A stretch of DNA of 64,000 bases from contig JALEKJ010000058.1 of assembly GCA_022771695.1 (NCBI GenBank), positions 1 to 64,000 on the forward strand, written 5' to 3'. Within the stretch, counting starts at the first letter, position 1. Every line of letters begins with the position of its first letter. Below are positions 52,776 to 62,608 of the stretch, piece by piece. The position numbers were made by a program, and so were the translations under genes. The DNA is from Roseburia sp. (GTDB taxonomy: Bacteria > Bacillota > Clostridia > Lachnospirales > Lachnospiraceae). A model generated the notes under the pieces. The model saw nothing but the letters and a program-made list of their open reading frames with translations. It did no database searches and was not told the origin of the DNA.

Positions 52776-52806
52776 AAAAGCAGGGAGTACAATCCTTGCT
52801 TTTTTG
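52776..52806 (+). terminator. Intrinsic terminator after the methyltransferase gene
   Basis: AAAAGCAGGGA and TCCTTGCTTTT form a stem with a six-base loop, followed by T. Confidence 0.8.
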
Positions 52807-52915
52807 TTATGCAATAGGAAGTTGTGAACTATTGCAAAAAAGCACTTTTGTTCCTTAAACTGTCGCAGTTTTTGCCGATATATAAAGCAGGAAAGGAATG
52901 GGGAGAAAAAGAGTT

Positions 52916-54094
52916 ATGGCATTGCAGAAAGTGAAGGCAATTTCCGGCGCGGCTGCTGAAGGAGGAATTGACGGGAAGAGGGGGCAAGAAAAAAGCAAGC
53001 AGTGGAGTGCGCGGTTTTTAGAACTATTAGTGCGCGAGTTTGAGGAGGAAGAGTATCGGCAGAAGTATGAGGGAAAACATCATTCGGAGAGGGAAAGTGA
53101 AGAAAGGCAGTCGGAGGATGAATATGAATTTGACCGGCGGATTGTGGTTAAAGGGGAGGAGAAGGTCCCCGTGGATTGGGATTCCTTTGAGATGACCAGA
53201 GACTTCACAGAACCGATTCTGATGTCGGAGCTTTATGAGGATATTATTGACCAAGTGAAATCGGTGGGAAATTGGCGTGCGAATATCCTTTATAAAATTG
53301 CGAGTGCAATTATGCAGGATTACTATACGAAGGCATTGGGGATGCGTGCGGTAGGAGAACTTTTTCTCGGATGTTATCAGAAGTGTGTTGAGAAAAATAA
53401 ACAGATTGCAGCATCCAAGGAAAAGAAGCAGGAGATATTGGCAACATTGTACGAGTATTTTTCGAGAGTGAATGCCAGAAAGTGTATTGCAGCGAACGAG
53501 CGGGAAGGACGTGGACTTGTAGAGAACTGTGGACTTTCCTGGGCGGGGACGACATACTATTCTTCTGAGTACTATTATACATGGGGAAAGATGCAGCGTC
53601 TGTTTCAGAAAAAATGCAGAGAAATCGCAAGAAAAGAACAACTTGCGGAGATTTCTTTTGAAAGGATTGAGCGAGAAACGCAATTTTTGCATGTCGGAGG
53701 CTTGTCTTTTCACAGTGTTTTTGTCTGGGCGCAGCAAAAGGACAATCATCCGGGTGCCCAATATGGTATGAGAGAACTGCAACGTGTGCCGCCGAAAAAT
53801 TTTATTTATCTTTACCGAAACCATTTTGCTAAAAATGAAAAGAGCGGAATACTGTTATTGGAAGAGGGGATGAAAAGGAGTGTCCGGGCGGAAGAAGGCT
53901 TGTGGAGAAGCTTTACCTTGGAAGATGGAAGAGATTATCACAATGGCATGAGTTACCTCTTGGAGGGAAGCATTATAGACGAACAGGACGAGACGCTCTA
54001 CGGAGATGCAATGGGATTTTTGCAAAACTTTATTTTATACCGTGTATCCGGATGTGTAGAGTTCCTTTTGGTAGGAGGAAACGCTACACAGTAA
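52916..54094 (+). CDS. Hypothetical protein, charged and soluble
   Basis: A 392-residue protein that I do not recognise. Residues about 20-75 are highly charged and low in complexity (FEEEEYRQKYEGKHHSERES), followed by a compact part rich in aromatic residues (GLSWAGTTYYSSEYYYTWGK). No signal peptide, membrane helix or known catalytic motif was seen. I chose the ATG at 52916 with GGGGAG upstream; ATG at 52898 is an alternative. It has its own intergenic region and is not clearly in an operon. Confidence 0.65.
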   Translation: MALQKVKAISGAAAEGGIDGKRGQEKSKQWSARFLELLVREFEEEEYRQKYEGKHHSERESEERQSEDEYEFDRRIVVKGEEKVPVDWDSFEMTRDFTEPILMSELYEDIIDQVKSVGNWRANILYKIASAIMQDYYTKALGMRAVGELFLGCYQKCVEKNKQIAASKEKKQEILATLYEYFSRVNARKCIAANEREGRGLVENCGLSWAGTTYYSSEYYYTWGKMQRLFQKKCREIARKEQLAEISFERIERETQFLHVGGLSFHSVFVWAQQKDNHPGAQYGMRELQRVPPKNFIYLYRNHFAKNEKSGILLLEEGMKRSVRAEEGLWRSFTLEDGRDYHNGMSYLLEGSIIDEQDETLYGDAMGFLQNFILYRVSGCVEFLLVGGNATQ

Positions 54095-54098
54095 AAAA

Positions 54099-54139
54099 CA
54101 GAGAAAATAATGGAAAAAAACAGAGAAAATAATGGAAAA
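54099..54139 (+). repeat. 22-base direct repeat before the chemoreceptor gene
   Basis: CAGAGAAAATAATGGAAAA occurs at 54099-54117 and 54121-54139, with a degenerate third copy (CAGTAGAAAAAAG) after it. It is an A-rich tract just upstream of a TATAAT hexamer at 54177-54182; it could act as an UP-element-like or bending tract. Confidence 0.6.
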
Positions 54140-54212
54140 CAGTAGAAAAAAGTTAAAAAATGTAATATGATTATATTATAATACCGCGAAAATGTTTCAG
54201 GAGGAAGATGCA

Positions 54213-55709
54213 ATGGAGGATAAAGAGATAAAATTTCGTTATAATGATGTGACAGAGCGATATAGAAGGATGAACAGGGTGTACATGATGGCTTCATCTT
54301 TGCTGTGGATGATGATAGCTATTTACATGATATTTAAGTTGATGGTATCCAGTATTGTACCGATGACGGCTTATGGTAATATTGTTTTTTCCATTGCTTT
54401 TGCAGCGGCGAATGCGGTTATTTACTTCAAGGATAAGGCGAGCACGCGCTTGAAGATGACTGTGGCAATCGGTATTGCAATTGAGCTTTTTTTAGTAGGC
54501 GCACAGACAGATGCAGAGTTTATATTTTTCTCTCTGCTAGGAATTTTGGCGTTGCAGATTCCTTATTACGATATGAAGACATACAAGAAATTTTGCATTA
54601 CTTATGTGGTACTCTACACTTTTGTTATAATTGTGCGTGCCATAAAGGGAATCGGTGTGCAGGATGTCGACGCAATGTGCCGTACAATATGTATGTATTT
54701 GATGTTTTTTGTGCTATATAAGGTTGGAAGCATTGCGAAGGAATTCAGCGACCACGCGCTCGGCTCGGTAGAGGAGCAGAGTGGTAAGCAGAAAGTTATG
54801 TTGGATGGCATCTTAGATATTTCCAAGACGGTGCAGGATGAGACGGTAAAGAGCAGTGATCTTGTAGATGAGCTTGTAAATGCAACAGAGTCTGTCGCTG
54901 AGAGTATGAGACAGATTTCTTCAGCGGCAAATACAACTGCGCATAATATCGAGGAACAGAATACGATGACGCAGAGTATTCAGACTGCAATTGATGAGAC
55001 CGGAGAGCGCTCAAAGAGGATGGTTGGTATTGCAACGGATTCCAATGAGAGCATTCATGAAAATATTCAGGTAATGGAAGAACTGAAGGCGCAGTCTGAG
55101 CAGATTGCTGCGACAAACCACGAAGTGACAGAGTCGATGAACCGTTTACAGAACAAGACCAAAGAAGTGGAAGAGATTGCCGGAATGATTTTGAATATTT
55201 CAAGTCAGACAAATCTTCTTGCGTTGAATGCGTCCATTGAGAGTGCACATGCCGGGGAGGCTGGACGTGGATTTGCGGTTGTAGCAGATCAGATTAGACA
55301 GCTCGCAGAGCAGACCAGAAGTTCGACAGAAGAGATTACACGGATTATCAATGAACTGAATGCGAATGCCAATGAAGTCGTAGCTTCGGTACAGAACTCA
55401 GTAGAGGCAGCAGAAAGTCAGAATGAAAAGATTATGGCAGCGGCTGAGACATTTGAAAAGCTGAATATCAATATGACGCAGTTGATAGAGAATATCAATG
55501 GTATGGACCAGCAAATTTTGGGATTATCAGATTCAAACAACCGGATTGTCGAGAATATTTCGCATCTGTCTGCGGCAACAGAGCAGGTAACTGCAAGTGC
55601 AGAACAGGTTCGCGAGATGAGTGAGCAGAATTTAAGCTATGCAGAAGACGTCAAGGGCGCAATCGGCTTGATTCATAATAAGACAGACGATATGAAGCAG
55701 TATATTTAG
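54213..55709 (+). CDS. Methyl-accepting chemotaxis protein with six-helix membrane sensor
   Basis: A 498-residue chemoreceptor whose N-terminal 165 residues have about six membrane helices and very short loops ([47 protein letters not shown]...), with no extracellular sensor. The MCP domain has the tip [20 protein letters not shown]. Such receptors may sense membrane state, small hydrophobic ligands or energy. I chose the ATG at 54213 because CAGGAGGA lies seven bases upstream. Confidence 0.9.
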   Translation: MEDKEIKFRYNDVTERYRRMNRVYMMASSLLWMMIAIYMIFKLMVSSIVPMTAYGNIVFSIAFAAANAVIYFKDKASTRLKMTVAIGIAIELFLVGAQTDAEFIFFSLLGILALQIPYYDMKTYKKFCITYVVLYTFVIIVRAIKGIGVQDVDAMCRTICMYLMFFVLYKVGSIAKEFSDHALGSVEEQSGKQKVMLDGILDISKTVQDETVKSSDLVDELVNATESVAESMRQISSAANTTAHNIEEQNTMTQSIQTAIDETGERSKRMVGIATDSNESIHENIQVMEELKAQSEQIAATNHEVTESMNRLQNKTKEVEEIAGMILNISSQTNLLALNASIESAHAGEAGRGFAVVADQIRQLAEQTRSSTEEITRIINELNANANEVVASVQNSVEAAESQNEKIMAAAETFEKLNINMTQLIENINGMDQQILGLSDSNNRIVENISHLSAATEQVTASAEQVREMSEQNLSYAEDVKGAIGLIHNKTDDMKQYI

Positions 55710-55729
55710 GGATAAGTAACGATATGAAT

Positions 55730-55772
55730 AAAAGACAGGACTTATAACAAAACTTTTAAGTCCTGTCTTTTT
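55730..55772. terminator. Bidirectional terminator
   Basis: AAAAGACAGGACTTA and TAAGTCCTGTCTTTT pair perfectly around a 12-base loop, with T on both reading directions, between the convergent chemoreceptor and aminotransferase genes. Confidence 0.85.
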
Positions 55773-55786
55773 GAATTTCTTGCAAT

Positions 55787-56887
55787 TTAGGACTCTACCG
55801 CGTGAAGTAGACATGCTAAGAGCTTGTCATTGTCTTCCGGATTCATGAAACAGAAACGGACATACTTATTGTCAAGGAATGGGAAGGTGGAACAGTCACG
55901 AATCATCATCTTTTCACGGATTGCGAGGTCAAAAAGATCTTGTGATGTAAGGTCATCTTTTAAAATGCGCACTAAGATAAAGTTTCCGCTTGGTTCGTAC
56001 ACCTTAAAGTCAGGATGCTTCTTTAAGATATCATAGATACGCGAACGTTCACCGGAAATCAACTCTTTGGTTGCCTTAATATATGTGGTGTCTGCGAACA
56101 TAGTCTCTCCGGCAACGACAGCGAGAGAGTTAATGGTCCATGGATTCTTTCGCGTATTAATTGCCTTGATTAAATCCCGGTTACCGGTAATTGCATAGCC
56201 GAGGCGAAGACCCGGGGCAGCAAAAAATTTGGAGGTGCCGCGCAGGATAATGATATTATTATAGTAGTTCGTAAGTGGAACAGCAGATATTTCGTCCATG
56301 TTGTCCGCAAATTCGACATAGGTCTCATCTACCATGACATAGATGTCGTGCTGTTTACATGCGTCTAAAATATAGCGCATCTCTTTTCTGGTAATGGAGG
56401 ATGAAGTAGGGTTGTTCGGATTACAAACTACAAGCAGGTCAATGCTTTCATTCAAATGTGAGAGAAAATCTTCCACATCCAGACGGAAGTTGTCCTTTTC
56501 GCGGAGCGGATAATACAAAGTCGTACCACCGCCTAATGCAATCTCGCGCTCATATTCCGAGTAGGTGGGACCAATGACAAGTGCTTTCTTTGGATGTTCG
56601 ATTTGGATAAAAAGTGAAATAAGCTCGGTAGAGCCGTTACCAACGATGACATGCTCCGGTTCTGTGTCACAATAGGTGGCAATGCATCTGCGCAGAGAGG
56701 TATATTCTCTGTCAGGGTAAGACGTAATGACATCAATCTTTTCTGCTAGCTCGCCGCGCAAGAGTGGCGATACGCCAAGTGGATTTACGTTTGCCGAGAA
56801 ACTCACGATATCCTCTTTGTGAATGCCATAAATCTCTTCTATTTTTTCTAAATCACTTCCGTGAAAGTGGTCTTTGTGTTTTAGCAT
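55787..56887 (-). CDS. Class I/II aminotransferase-fold enzyme, CobD/HisC type
   Basis: A 366-residue PLP enzyme. The start MLKHKDHFHGSDLEKIEEIY with SFSANVNPLGVSPLL resembles threonine-phosphate decarboxylase CobD; VVCNPNNPTS, MVDETYVEFAD and the lysine in RGTSKFFAAPGLRLGYA are common to CobD and histidinol-phosphate aminotransferases. No cobalamin or histidine genes are near, so the function is open. I chose the ATG at 56887 with GGAGG upstream; an upstream TTG would overlap that site. Confidence 0.82.
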   Translation of the reverse strand: MLKHKDHFHGSDLEKIEEIYGIHKEDIVSFSANVNPLGVSPLLRGELAEKIDVITSYPDREYTSLRRCIATYCDTEPEHVIVGNGSTELISLFIQIEHPKKALVIGPTYSEYEREIALGGGTTLYYPLREKDNFRLDVEDFLSHLNESIDLLVVCNPNNPTSSSITRKEMRYILDACKQHDIYVMVDETYVEFADNMDEISAVPLTNYYNNIIILRGTSKFFAAPGLRLGYAITGNRDLIKAINTRKNPWTINSLAVVAGETMFADTTYIKATKELISGERSRIYDILKKHPDFKVYEPSGNFILVRILKDDLTSQDLFDLAIREKMMIRDCSTFPFLDNKYVRFCFMNPEDNDKLLACLLHAVES

Positions 56888-56964
56888 TGATAACTCCTCC
56901 AAATTAGTTTATAATCTATTATAGTCATTGCGGATAAAAAAGCAATAGAAAAGCAGGTGTCGAT

Positions 56965-59900
56965 TTGCGTAAACGGATACAGCAGCTAGCAAGAGGAAAG
57001 TTCGAATACGCCAGACCACTTCTTTCATTTTCGACGGATAAGGTTGACATTGAGGTGTTAGAAGGCAAGGACTACACGGGAGATTTTGTCATAACCAGTG
57101 CGAATCGTGTGCCGATGCGGGGGATTATCTATACCTCGAATGAGAGAATGGAATGTCTGACTCCTCAGTTTGAAGGGGAAGAAGTACGGATTCGGTATCA
57201 ATTTCACAGCAATGGATTAGTGGAAGGGGATATTCAAAAAGGTGAGTTTTATATTATCTGTAACCAGGGAGAATATAACCTTTCTTTTGTTGCGTCCATT
57301 TCTAAATTGTATGCCGAGGCATCTACAGGGAAAATCCGTAACCTAAATGATTTTGCAGAACTCGCAAAACATAGTGCAGCGGAAGCGCAGCATCTGTTTT
57401 ATTCGAAGAATTTTAAGAACATATTAAAGCCGGAAGAAGTGCGGGAACGCCTTTTGTATGAAGGCTTGAGCAAAGGTCCTGTATCAGGACAGAAGGTCGA
57501 GGAGTTCCTGCTTGGTATACACAAGAAGAACCGGGTAGAAGTCAAAGCGGAAGATACTACAGCGGAATTCTACGAAGTGACGGAGTCACGGAAAGAGACA
57601 TTAAACCTACAGCGCAAGCATTGGGGGTATGTTGGTATTAAGGTGAAGTCTGACGCTGATTTCCTTGTGCCGGTAAAGCCATATCTGACCGAAGAGGATT
57701 TTATCGGAAGTGTCTGCCCATTTGAGTATTATATCAGAGAGGATGCACTGCATGCGGGAAAGAATTTTGGGAAGCTGATATTTGAGATGCCCGGCAGTGA
57801 GTTCTCGTTTGAGGTTTGTGCTTCCCGGACGGTGAGAAGAGAGGGCTTGGTTCGGTCGGAACATCGGGAGATATGTGAGGGTAAGGCACGCCTGATGAAG
57901 CTTTACATGGATTATCGTCTGAAGAAAATTGTGACCGGCGCATGGGCAAACCAGTCAATTGAGATATTGGACCATATGATGGCTATCGAGCCGGACAGAG
58001 AGATTTATCCGTTGATGAAGGCACAGGCGCTGATTGTGAATAAACAGCGGCAGGAAGCTTCGTGGATTATGGAAGATTTCAAGCGTGGATGTACGAACCG
58101 GGAGACTCCGGAGTGGGGATATTATTTGTATTTGTGCACACTGGTAGAGCGAGAACCGTCTTATGTGGACCGGATGGCGGAGGAGATAGAAATCCTTTTT
58201 AAGAAAAATTCGGATAGTTCGCTACTTTTCTGGGTGCTTTTGTTTGTCCGGGATTCGTATTACCGCAACAATGCAAGACGCTACAAGGCAATCGAACAGT
58301 GGGTGGCGATGGGGAATCATAGTCCGTATCTGTATTTGGAGGCATATTATCTGCTTTGGCAGGACCCTTATCTGTTGGGAAAGCTGGGCAGTTTTGAGAT
58401 AGCGGTACTTAACTGGGCGAGAAAGCAGGAAGCGATTTCCAAGGATATCGCACTTCAGGTCATGCATGCTGTGACGGATTTACGTGAATTTGACTTATTT
58501 GTATATCATATACTGGAAGAATGTTATCGTGTGAATGCTAAGGATGAGATGCTGGCAGTAATCTGCGGCTATCTGATTAAAGGGCAGCGTTATGAACACT
58601 GTTACCATAAATGGTATGAGCTTGGTATTGAACATGAAATCCGCATTACCGGTCTCTATGAGGCGTATCAGATGTCATTGGACGGCAGTCAGATAGGTAA
58701 TGTTCCAAAGATGATACAAATGTACTTTCAGTATGATAGCGCGTTGCCATATCAGCAGAAAGCTACGCTCTTTGTGAATATTATTGCCGGAAGGGCACGA
58801 CAACCGGAGGTGTATCAGAAATATCGCAGAGCGATGGAGCAGTTTGCAATGGAGCAGATTGAAGCGGGACATATCGGAGACAATCTGGCAATCATTTATG
58901 ATGAGATGCTCCGGGCAGGTGTCCTGAATCAGGAACTGGCGTATCGTCTGTCAGATATTCTTTTTGTGCATAAGCTTACCTGTATGGACAAACGTGTTTC
59001 GCAGGTCCAGATTTGGCACAAGGAGTTAGCAGAGCCACAGACGGTTCCGGTAGTAAATGGCAAGGCGTACTTTGCAGCATACACAAAGAACTACGTTATT
59101 GTACTTGAGGACACCGAAGGAAATCGTTTTTGTGAGAGTATCGCATGCCAAGATGAAGCACTGATGCATCCTGCGGCGTACATAGAACGTTGCCTCTCCT
59201 TTGCACCGGATGAATGGTCATACGCACTTTACTGGTTTGGCGAAAGGGGTAAATTACAGGAAACCGTAGAGGAGAGAGAGCAATACTTCGCTGTATTGCT
59301 TCAGGAAAAGCAGATTAGCACAGTATTTAAACAGGACCTTCTGTTGGAATTACTGTTTCGTTATCAACGGAGAGAGTATGATTTCTCACTCAAAGATAAT
59401 GCGTTGAATCAATATTTGGGGGAAGCGGACCTTGGAACAATGTATGTCTCTGTCAGACGGCGCTTAGCTGAACTGTTGACAGAAGCGCATCTCTATGAGA
59501 AAGCATATCGTATGGTGCAGTTGGATGGTTATGACTATCTTGGCAATGCCGCGCGTGTTGCACTTTGTAGCTATGCGATTACGAATATCAGTTTCGAGGA
59601 GGATGATTTTCTGTTGGGCTTTGCAACCAGTACTTTTTTGCAGGATAAGTATAATGATGTTATTTTGATTTATCTGTGTAAGTATTATAATGCGGCAACG
59701 AAGATGATGGCAAAACTTTGGCGGGCAGCCGGAGAGTTTCAGATTGATACCTTTGACTTGGAGGAACGCATTTTAACGCAGATGCTTTATACGACGGATT
59801 ATACACCATATGCTGAACAGATATATGACAGCTACTATGCAGGTGGCGGCAGAGAACTTATTTGTCTGGCATATCTGTCCTATTTTGCCAACAGTTACCT

Positions 59901-60519
59901 GCGGCAGGATGCACTGGTTCCGGGGCATGTATTTATACAGATTCAGGAGCGTTATCTGGCAGAACAGGAATTAAATGAGGCGTGTCGTCTGGGACTACTA
60001 AAGTACCTGGCAGAGAAGAGCAGTCTTACCGAGAAACAAGTACAGATTGCGGATGCGCTGCTTGCAGAATATGTGGCAAAGAACATTTGCTTTGAGTTTT
60101 ATCGAAAGTTTGACCGTAAACTTATTTTGAAGTACCATCTGTATGATAAGTTTTTCTTAGAATATCATTCAGAGCCGGGCAAACGGGTCAAGGTGAATTT
60201 TCGTATGGATAAGGGCTCTTATCAGACGGAAGACTTGGTCGAGATGTATGACGGTATTTATGTCAAAGAGTTTATATTGTTCTTTGGAGAGACTGTGCAG
60301 TATTATATTACAGAGGCAGAAGGGATGGAGTCGGCTGTTATTGAGAGCAACTGTATCAGCAATAATGATGTGCTTGAGAATGACAATCAAGGGCGCTATG
60401 TCATGTTGAACGAGATGCTTTTACAGGATACTCTGGGTGATGAAGGGCTGTTAAAGCGTCAGATGAAGAATTATTACGGTATGACAAAAGTTACGGAAGA
60501 AGTATTCAAATTGTTATAG
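56965..60519 (+). CDS. Giant scaffold-like protein, DUF5717-like
   Basis: An 1184-residue protein with no signal peptide or membrane helix. Residues about 20-115 look like a beta-sandwich (VDIEVLEGKDYTGDFVITSA, EGDIQKGEFYIICNQGEYNL), and a second beta domain lies near 215-290. Residues about 300-1060 are helical-repeat like (IEILDHMMAIEPDREIYPLM, KAQALIVNKQRQEASWIM). A beta-rich C-terminus follows (RVKVNFRMDKGSYQTEDLVE). It begins with TTG at 56965, with AGGTG six bases upstream. I connect it to DUF5717 from memory of Lachnospiraceae annotation; function unknown. It leads a four-gene cluster with an Hsp70-like gene 19 bases downstream. Confidence 0.72.
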   Translation: MRKRIQQLARGKFEYARPLLSFSTDKVDIEVLEGKDYTGDFVITSANRVPMRGIIYTSNERMECLTPQFEGEEVRIRYQFHSNGLVEGDIQKGEFYIICNQGEYNLSFVASISKLYAEASTGKIRNLNDFAELAKHSAAEAQHLFYSKNFKNILKPEEVRERLLYEGLSKGPVSGQKVEEFLLGIHKKNRVEVKAEDTTAEFYEVTESRKETLNLQRKHWGYVGIKVKSDADFLVPVKPYLTEEDFIGSVCPFEYYIREDALHAGKNFGKLIFEMPGSEFSFEVCASRTVRREGLVRSEHREICEGKARLMKLYMDYRLKKIVTGAWANQSIEILDHMMAIEPDREIYPLMKAQALIVNKQRQEASWIMEDFKRGCTNRETPEWGYYLYLCTLVEREPSYVDRMAEEIEILFKKNSDSSLLFWVLLFVRDSYYRNNARRYKAIEQWVAMGNHSPYLYLEAYYLLWQDPYLLGKLGSFEIAVLNWARKQEAISKDIALQVMHAVTDLREFDLFVYHILEECYRVNAKDEMLAVICGYLIKGQRYEHCYHKWYELGIEHEIRITGLYEAYQMSLDGSQIGNVPKMIQMYFQYDSALPYQQKATLFVNIIAGRARQPEVYQKYRRAMEQFAMEQIEAGHIGDNLAIIYDEMLRAGVLNQELAYRLSDILFVHKLTCMDKRVSQVQIWHKELAEPQTVPVVNGKAYFAAYTKNYVIVLEDTEGNRFCESIACQDEALMHPAAYIERCLSFAPDEWSYALYWFGERGKLQETVEEREQYFAVLLQEKQISTVFKQDLLLELLFRYQRREYDFSLKDNALNQYLGEADLGTMYVSVRRRLAELLTEAHLYEKAYRMVQLDGYDYLGNAARVALCSYAITNISFEEDDFLLGFATSTFLQDKYNDVILIYLCKYYNAATKMMAKLWRAAGEFQIDTFDLEERILTQMLYTTDYTPYAEQIYDSYYAGGGRELICLAYLSYFANSYLRQDALVPGHVFIQIQERYLAEQELNEACRLGLLKYLAEKSSLTEKQVQIADALLAEYVAKNICFEFYRKFDRKLILKYHLYDKFFLEYHSEPGKRVKVNFRMDKGSYQTEDLVEMYDGIYVKEFILFFGETVQYYITEAEGMESAVIESNCISNNDVLENDNQGRYVMLNEMLLQDTLGDEGLLKRQMKNYYGMTKVTEEVFKLL

Positions 60520-60538
60520 ACACCAGAGGGATAATGCA

Positions 60539-61783
60539 ATGGAAAACCATTTCTATCTTGGCATCGATCTGGACGACCAGAATGCGGTGATTAGCTTTTA
60601 TGAACTGAATATGAAAGAGCCGGAGACGCTTAGTATGGTGACAGGAAGCGAAGTTTATCAGATTCCGGTATTGCTTACCAAGAAAAAAGGAATCGGACAG
60701 TGGTTCATCGGAGAGGAAGCCGGACGCCTTGCGATACATCAAGGAGAGGAAGGGACGGCGAAGCTTTTAACCCGTGCCTTAAAGAAGGAAATGGTTTATG
60801 TGGATGGTGAGCGCTATCCTGCAGGTGAGCTTTTATGTCTTTATTTAAAAAAGTTACTTCTTCTGGCGGGAAGCTTAGGAAAAAGTCAGCGCCCGGATAA
60901 ACTGGTTGTTTGCTTGGATAAGCTTTCGCGGGAAGTGATACAGTTGTTTGCAGAAATTACACCGAAGCTTGGATTGGATGAAAAACAGGTTACGATGCTT
61001 GACCGCAAGGAATGCTTTTACTATTTTGCTTATCATCAATCAAAGGACCTGACGCTGCATGATGTGTATCTGTTTGACTATCGGGGGGAAGATGTGCGTT
61101 GCTGCAGACTGATAAAACATCAGAATACAAAGCCACAGCTTGTTACACTTTCGGAAGAAGTGCGTAGAATCGGGGAAAACAGTAAGGATGAATCGTTTTT
61201 GCGTATTTTAAAGGATTGTTTTGCCGGACGAATTGTGTCGTCTTCCTATCTGACCGGAGAGGGCTTTGATGGTGGATGGCTGAAGCAGGCGGTTTCATTT
61301 TTATGTCAGGGACGCAGGGCATTTTTAGGGAAGAATCTTTATTCCAAGGGTGCCTGTTATGCCGCTGCCGTGCTGGATGGACAAAAGGAATGGCAGTATG
61401 TCTATCTCGGTGATAATGAGATGAAGGTCAATGTCAGTCTGAAAATTTATAACAAAGGGTCTATGGAATTTTTGACATTGATTAGTGCCGGAGATAATTG
61501 GTATGAGACAGTAGGAGAATGCGAAGTCATCTTGGATGGAACACCGGAGATTGCGTTCTGGCTGCAGTCGCCGAACAGTAAGAATGCAAAAATTGAGCGC
61601 TTAGAGCTTTCCGATTTGCCAAAGCGTCCGAATAAGACAACGAGGCTTCGCATTGTCGCGAAACCACTGTCAGATGCGAGGGTCCAGATACAGATTCGAG
61701 ACCTTGGGTTTGGAGAGATTTTTAAAAGTTCTGACAAGGTATGGGAGTATGTGATGTCATTTACGGAAGACAGGGAGGGCTAG
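60539..61783 (+). CDS. Hsp70/actin-fold protein, DUF5716-like
   Basis: A 414-residue protein. The N-terminal half shows an ASKHA ATPase layout: phosphate-1 YLGIDLDDQNAVISF, phosphate-2 VYLFDYRGEDVRCC, and adenosine-type loop SSYLTGEGFDGGWL followed by NLYSKGACYAAAV. The last 140 residues are beta-rich (VSLKIYNKGSMEFLTLI, RLRIVAKPLSDARVQIQI), like a substrate-binding domain. It is shorter and more diverged than DnaK. The next gene starts one base after its stop. A chaperone-like or polymer-forming role is inference; the DUF5716 link is from memory. Confidence 0.75.
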   Translation: MENHFYLGIDLDDQNAVISFYELNMKEPETLSMVTGSEVYQIPVLLTKKKGIGQWFIGEEAGRLAIHQGEEGTAKLLTRALKKEMVYVDGERYPAGELLCLYLKKLLLLAGSLGKSQRPDKLVVCLDKLSREVIQLFAEITPKLGLDEKQVTMLDRKECFYYFAYHQSKDLTLHDVYLFDYRGEDVRCCRLIKHQNTKPQLVTLSEEVRRIGENSKDESFLRILKDCFAGRIVSSSYLTGEGFDGGWLKQAVSFLCQGRRAFLGKNLYSKGACYAAAVLDGQKEWQYVYLGDNEMKVNVSLKIYNKGSMEFLTLISAGDNWYETVGECEVILDGTPEIAFWLQSPNSKNAKIERLELSDLPKRPNKTTRLRIVAKPLSDARVQIQIRDLGFGEIFKSSDKVWEYVMSFTEDREG

Positions 61784-61784
61784 T

Positions 61785-62597
61785 ATGGGAGAGTTGATTT
61801 TATGCAACCAGATGTTAGCTGCGCTTCCGTATTATATTGAAGAAGCGGCTTTAGGCATTTATTCGTTAGAGGAATTGAGCTATTACATTGAGAACAACCT
61901 GTATCTTCTGGAAGCGAATTTTATGAGTGAGGAGCTGTGTACGTGGATAGACAAAGAGTTGCAGCTTCACGAAGCTGCAGCAAAACTACGGGAAATCTAT
62001 CGAGGAGATGGGACGCTTTCAGAATTCGTGGAGTGTATCTTAAAGCAATCCGGTTATCTAAGTACAGCACAGATACAACAGATTGTTAGGGCGCTAAAGG
62101 ATATGGAGAACAAATCCGAGTTTGAGTGTATCAAGATGAAAGCAGACCGTTATGTCGAGAATCATCGCTATATCAATGCAATTTATGAGTATTGTAAACT
62201 TCTAAGCATGAAAGATGAGCCAAATGAGATTTTGATTGGAAATGTATGGCATAATCTGGGATGCGCATATGCAGGATTGTTCTTGTTTCGTGAGGCTGCT
62301 GTGTGTTATAAGCACGCCTATGAGTTAAATGAGAATCCGGAGTCTATGCGGGAGTGCCTGTATGCCTACCGCTGTATGCATGATGGGCAGGGGTTCCGCG
62401 AGACGGCAGCAGAGCTTGATGTGGATGAGGAAATGCTTCTTGATATCGGAAGAATATTGAATGAAACGAGCAGAATGGAGGATATCTGTCAATTTGAGCA
62501 GAGCTTGGAGGAATTGTTCGCAATGGAAAAAGAACAGGAAATTGGTGGGATTGTGACGGAGTGGAAAGATACCTATCGAAAAAATTGCAGAATATAA
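61785..62597 (+). CDS. TPR-like helical protein
   Basis: A 270-residue soluble protein. Residues about 115-190 look like tetratricopeptide repeats (ADRYVENHRYINAIYEYCKL, WHNLGCAYAGLFLFREAAVC, YKHAYELNENPESMREC). The N-terminal part is helical and acidic. No enzyme motif was found. It lies one base after the Hsp70-like gene and 11 before the coiled-coil gene, so it is part of the same unit and may be the co-chaperone or adaptor. Confidence 0.75.
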   Translation: MGELILCNQMLAALPYYIEEAALGIYSLEELSYYIENNLYLLEANFMSEELCTWIDKELQLHEAAAKLREIYRGDGTLSEFVECILKQSGYLSTAQIQQIVRALKDMENKSEFECIKMKADRYVENHRYINAIYEYCKLLSMKDEPNEILIGNVWHNLGCAYAGLFLFREAAVCYKHAYELNENPESMRECLYAYRCMHDGQGFRETAAELDVDEEMLLDIGRILNETSRMEDICQFEQSLEELFAMEKEQEIGGIVTEWKDTYRKNCRI

Positions 62598-62608
62598 GGA
62601 AGTAACAT

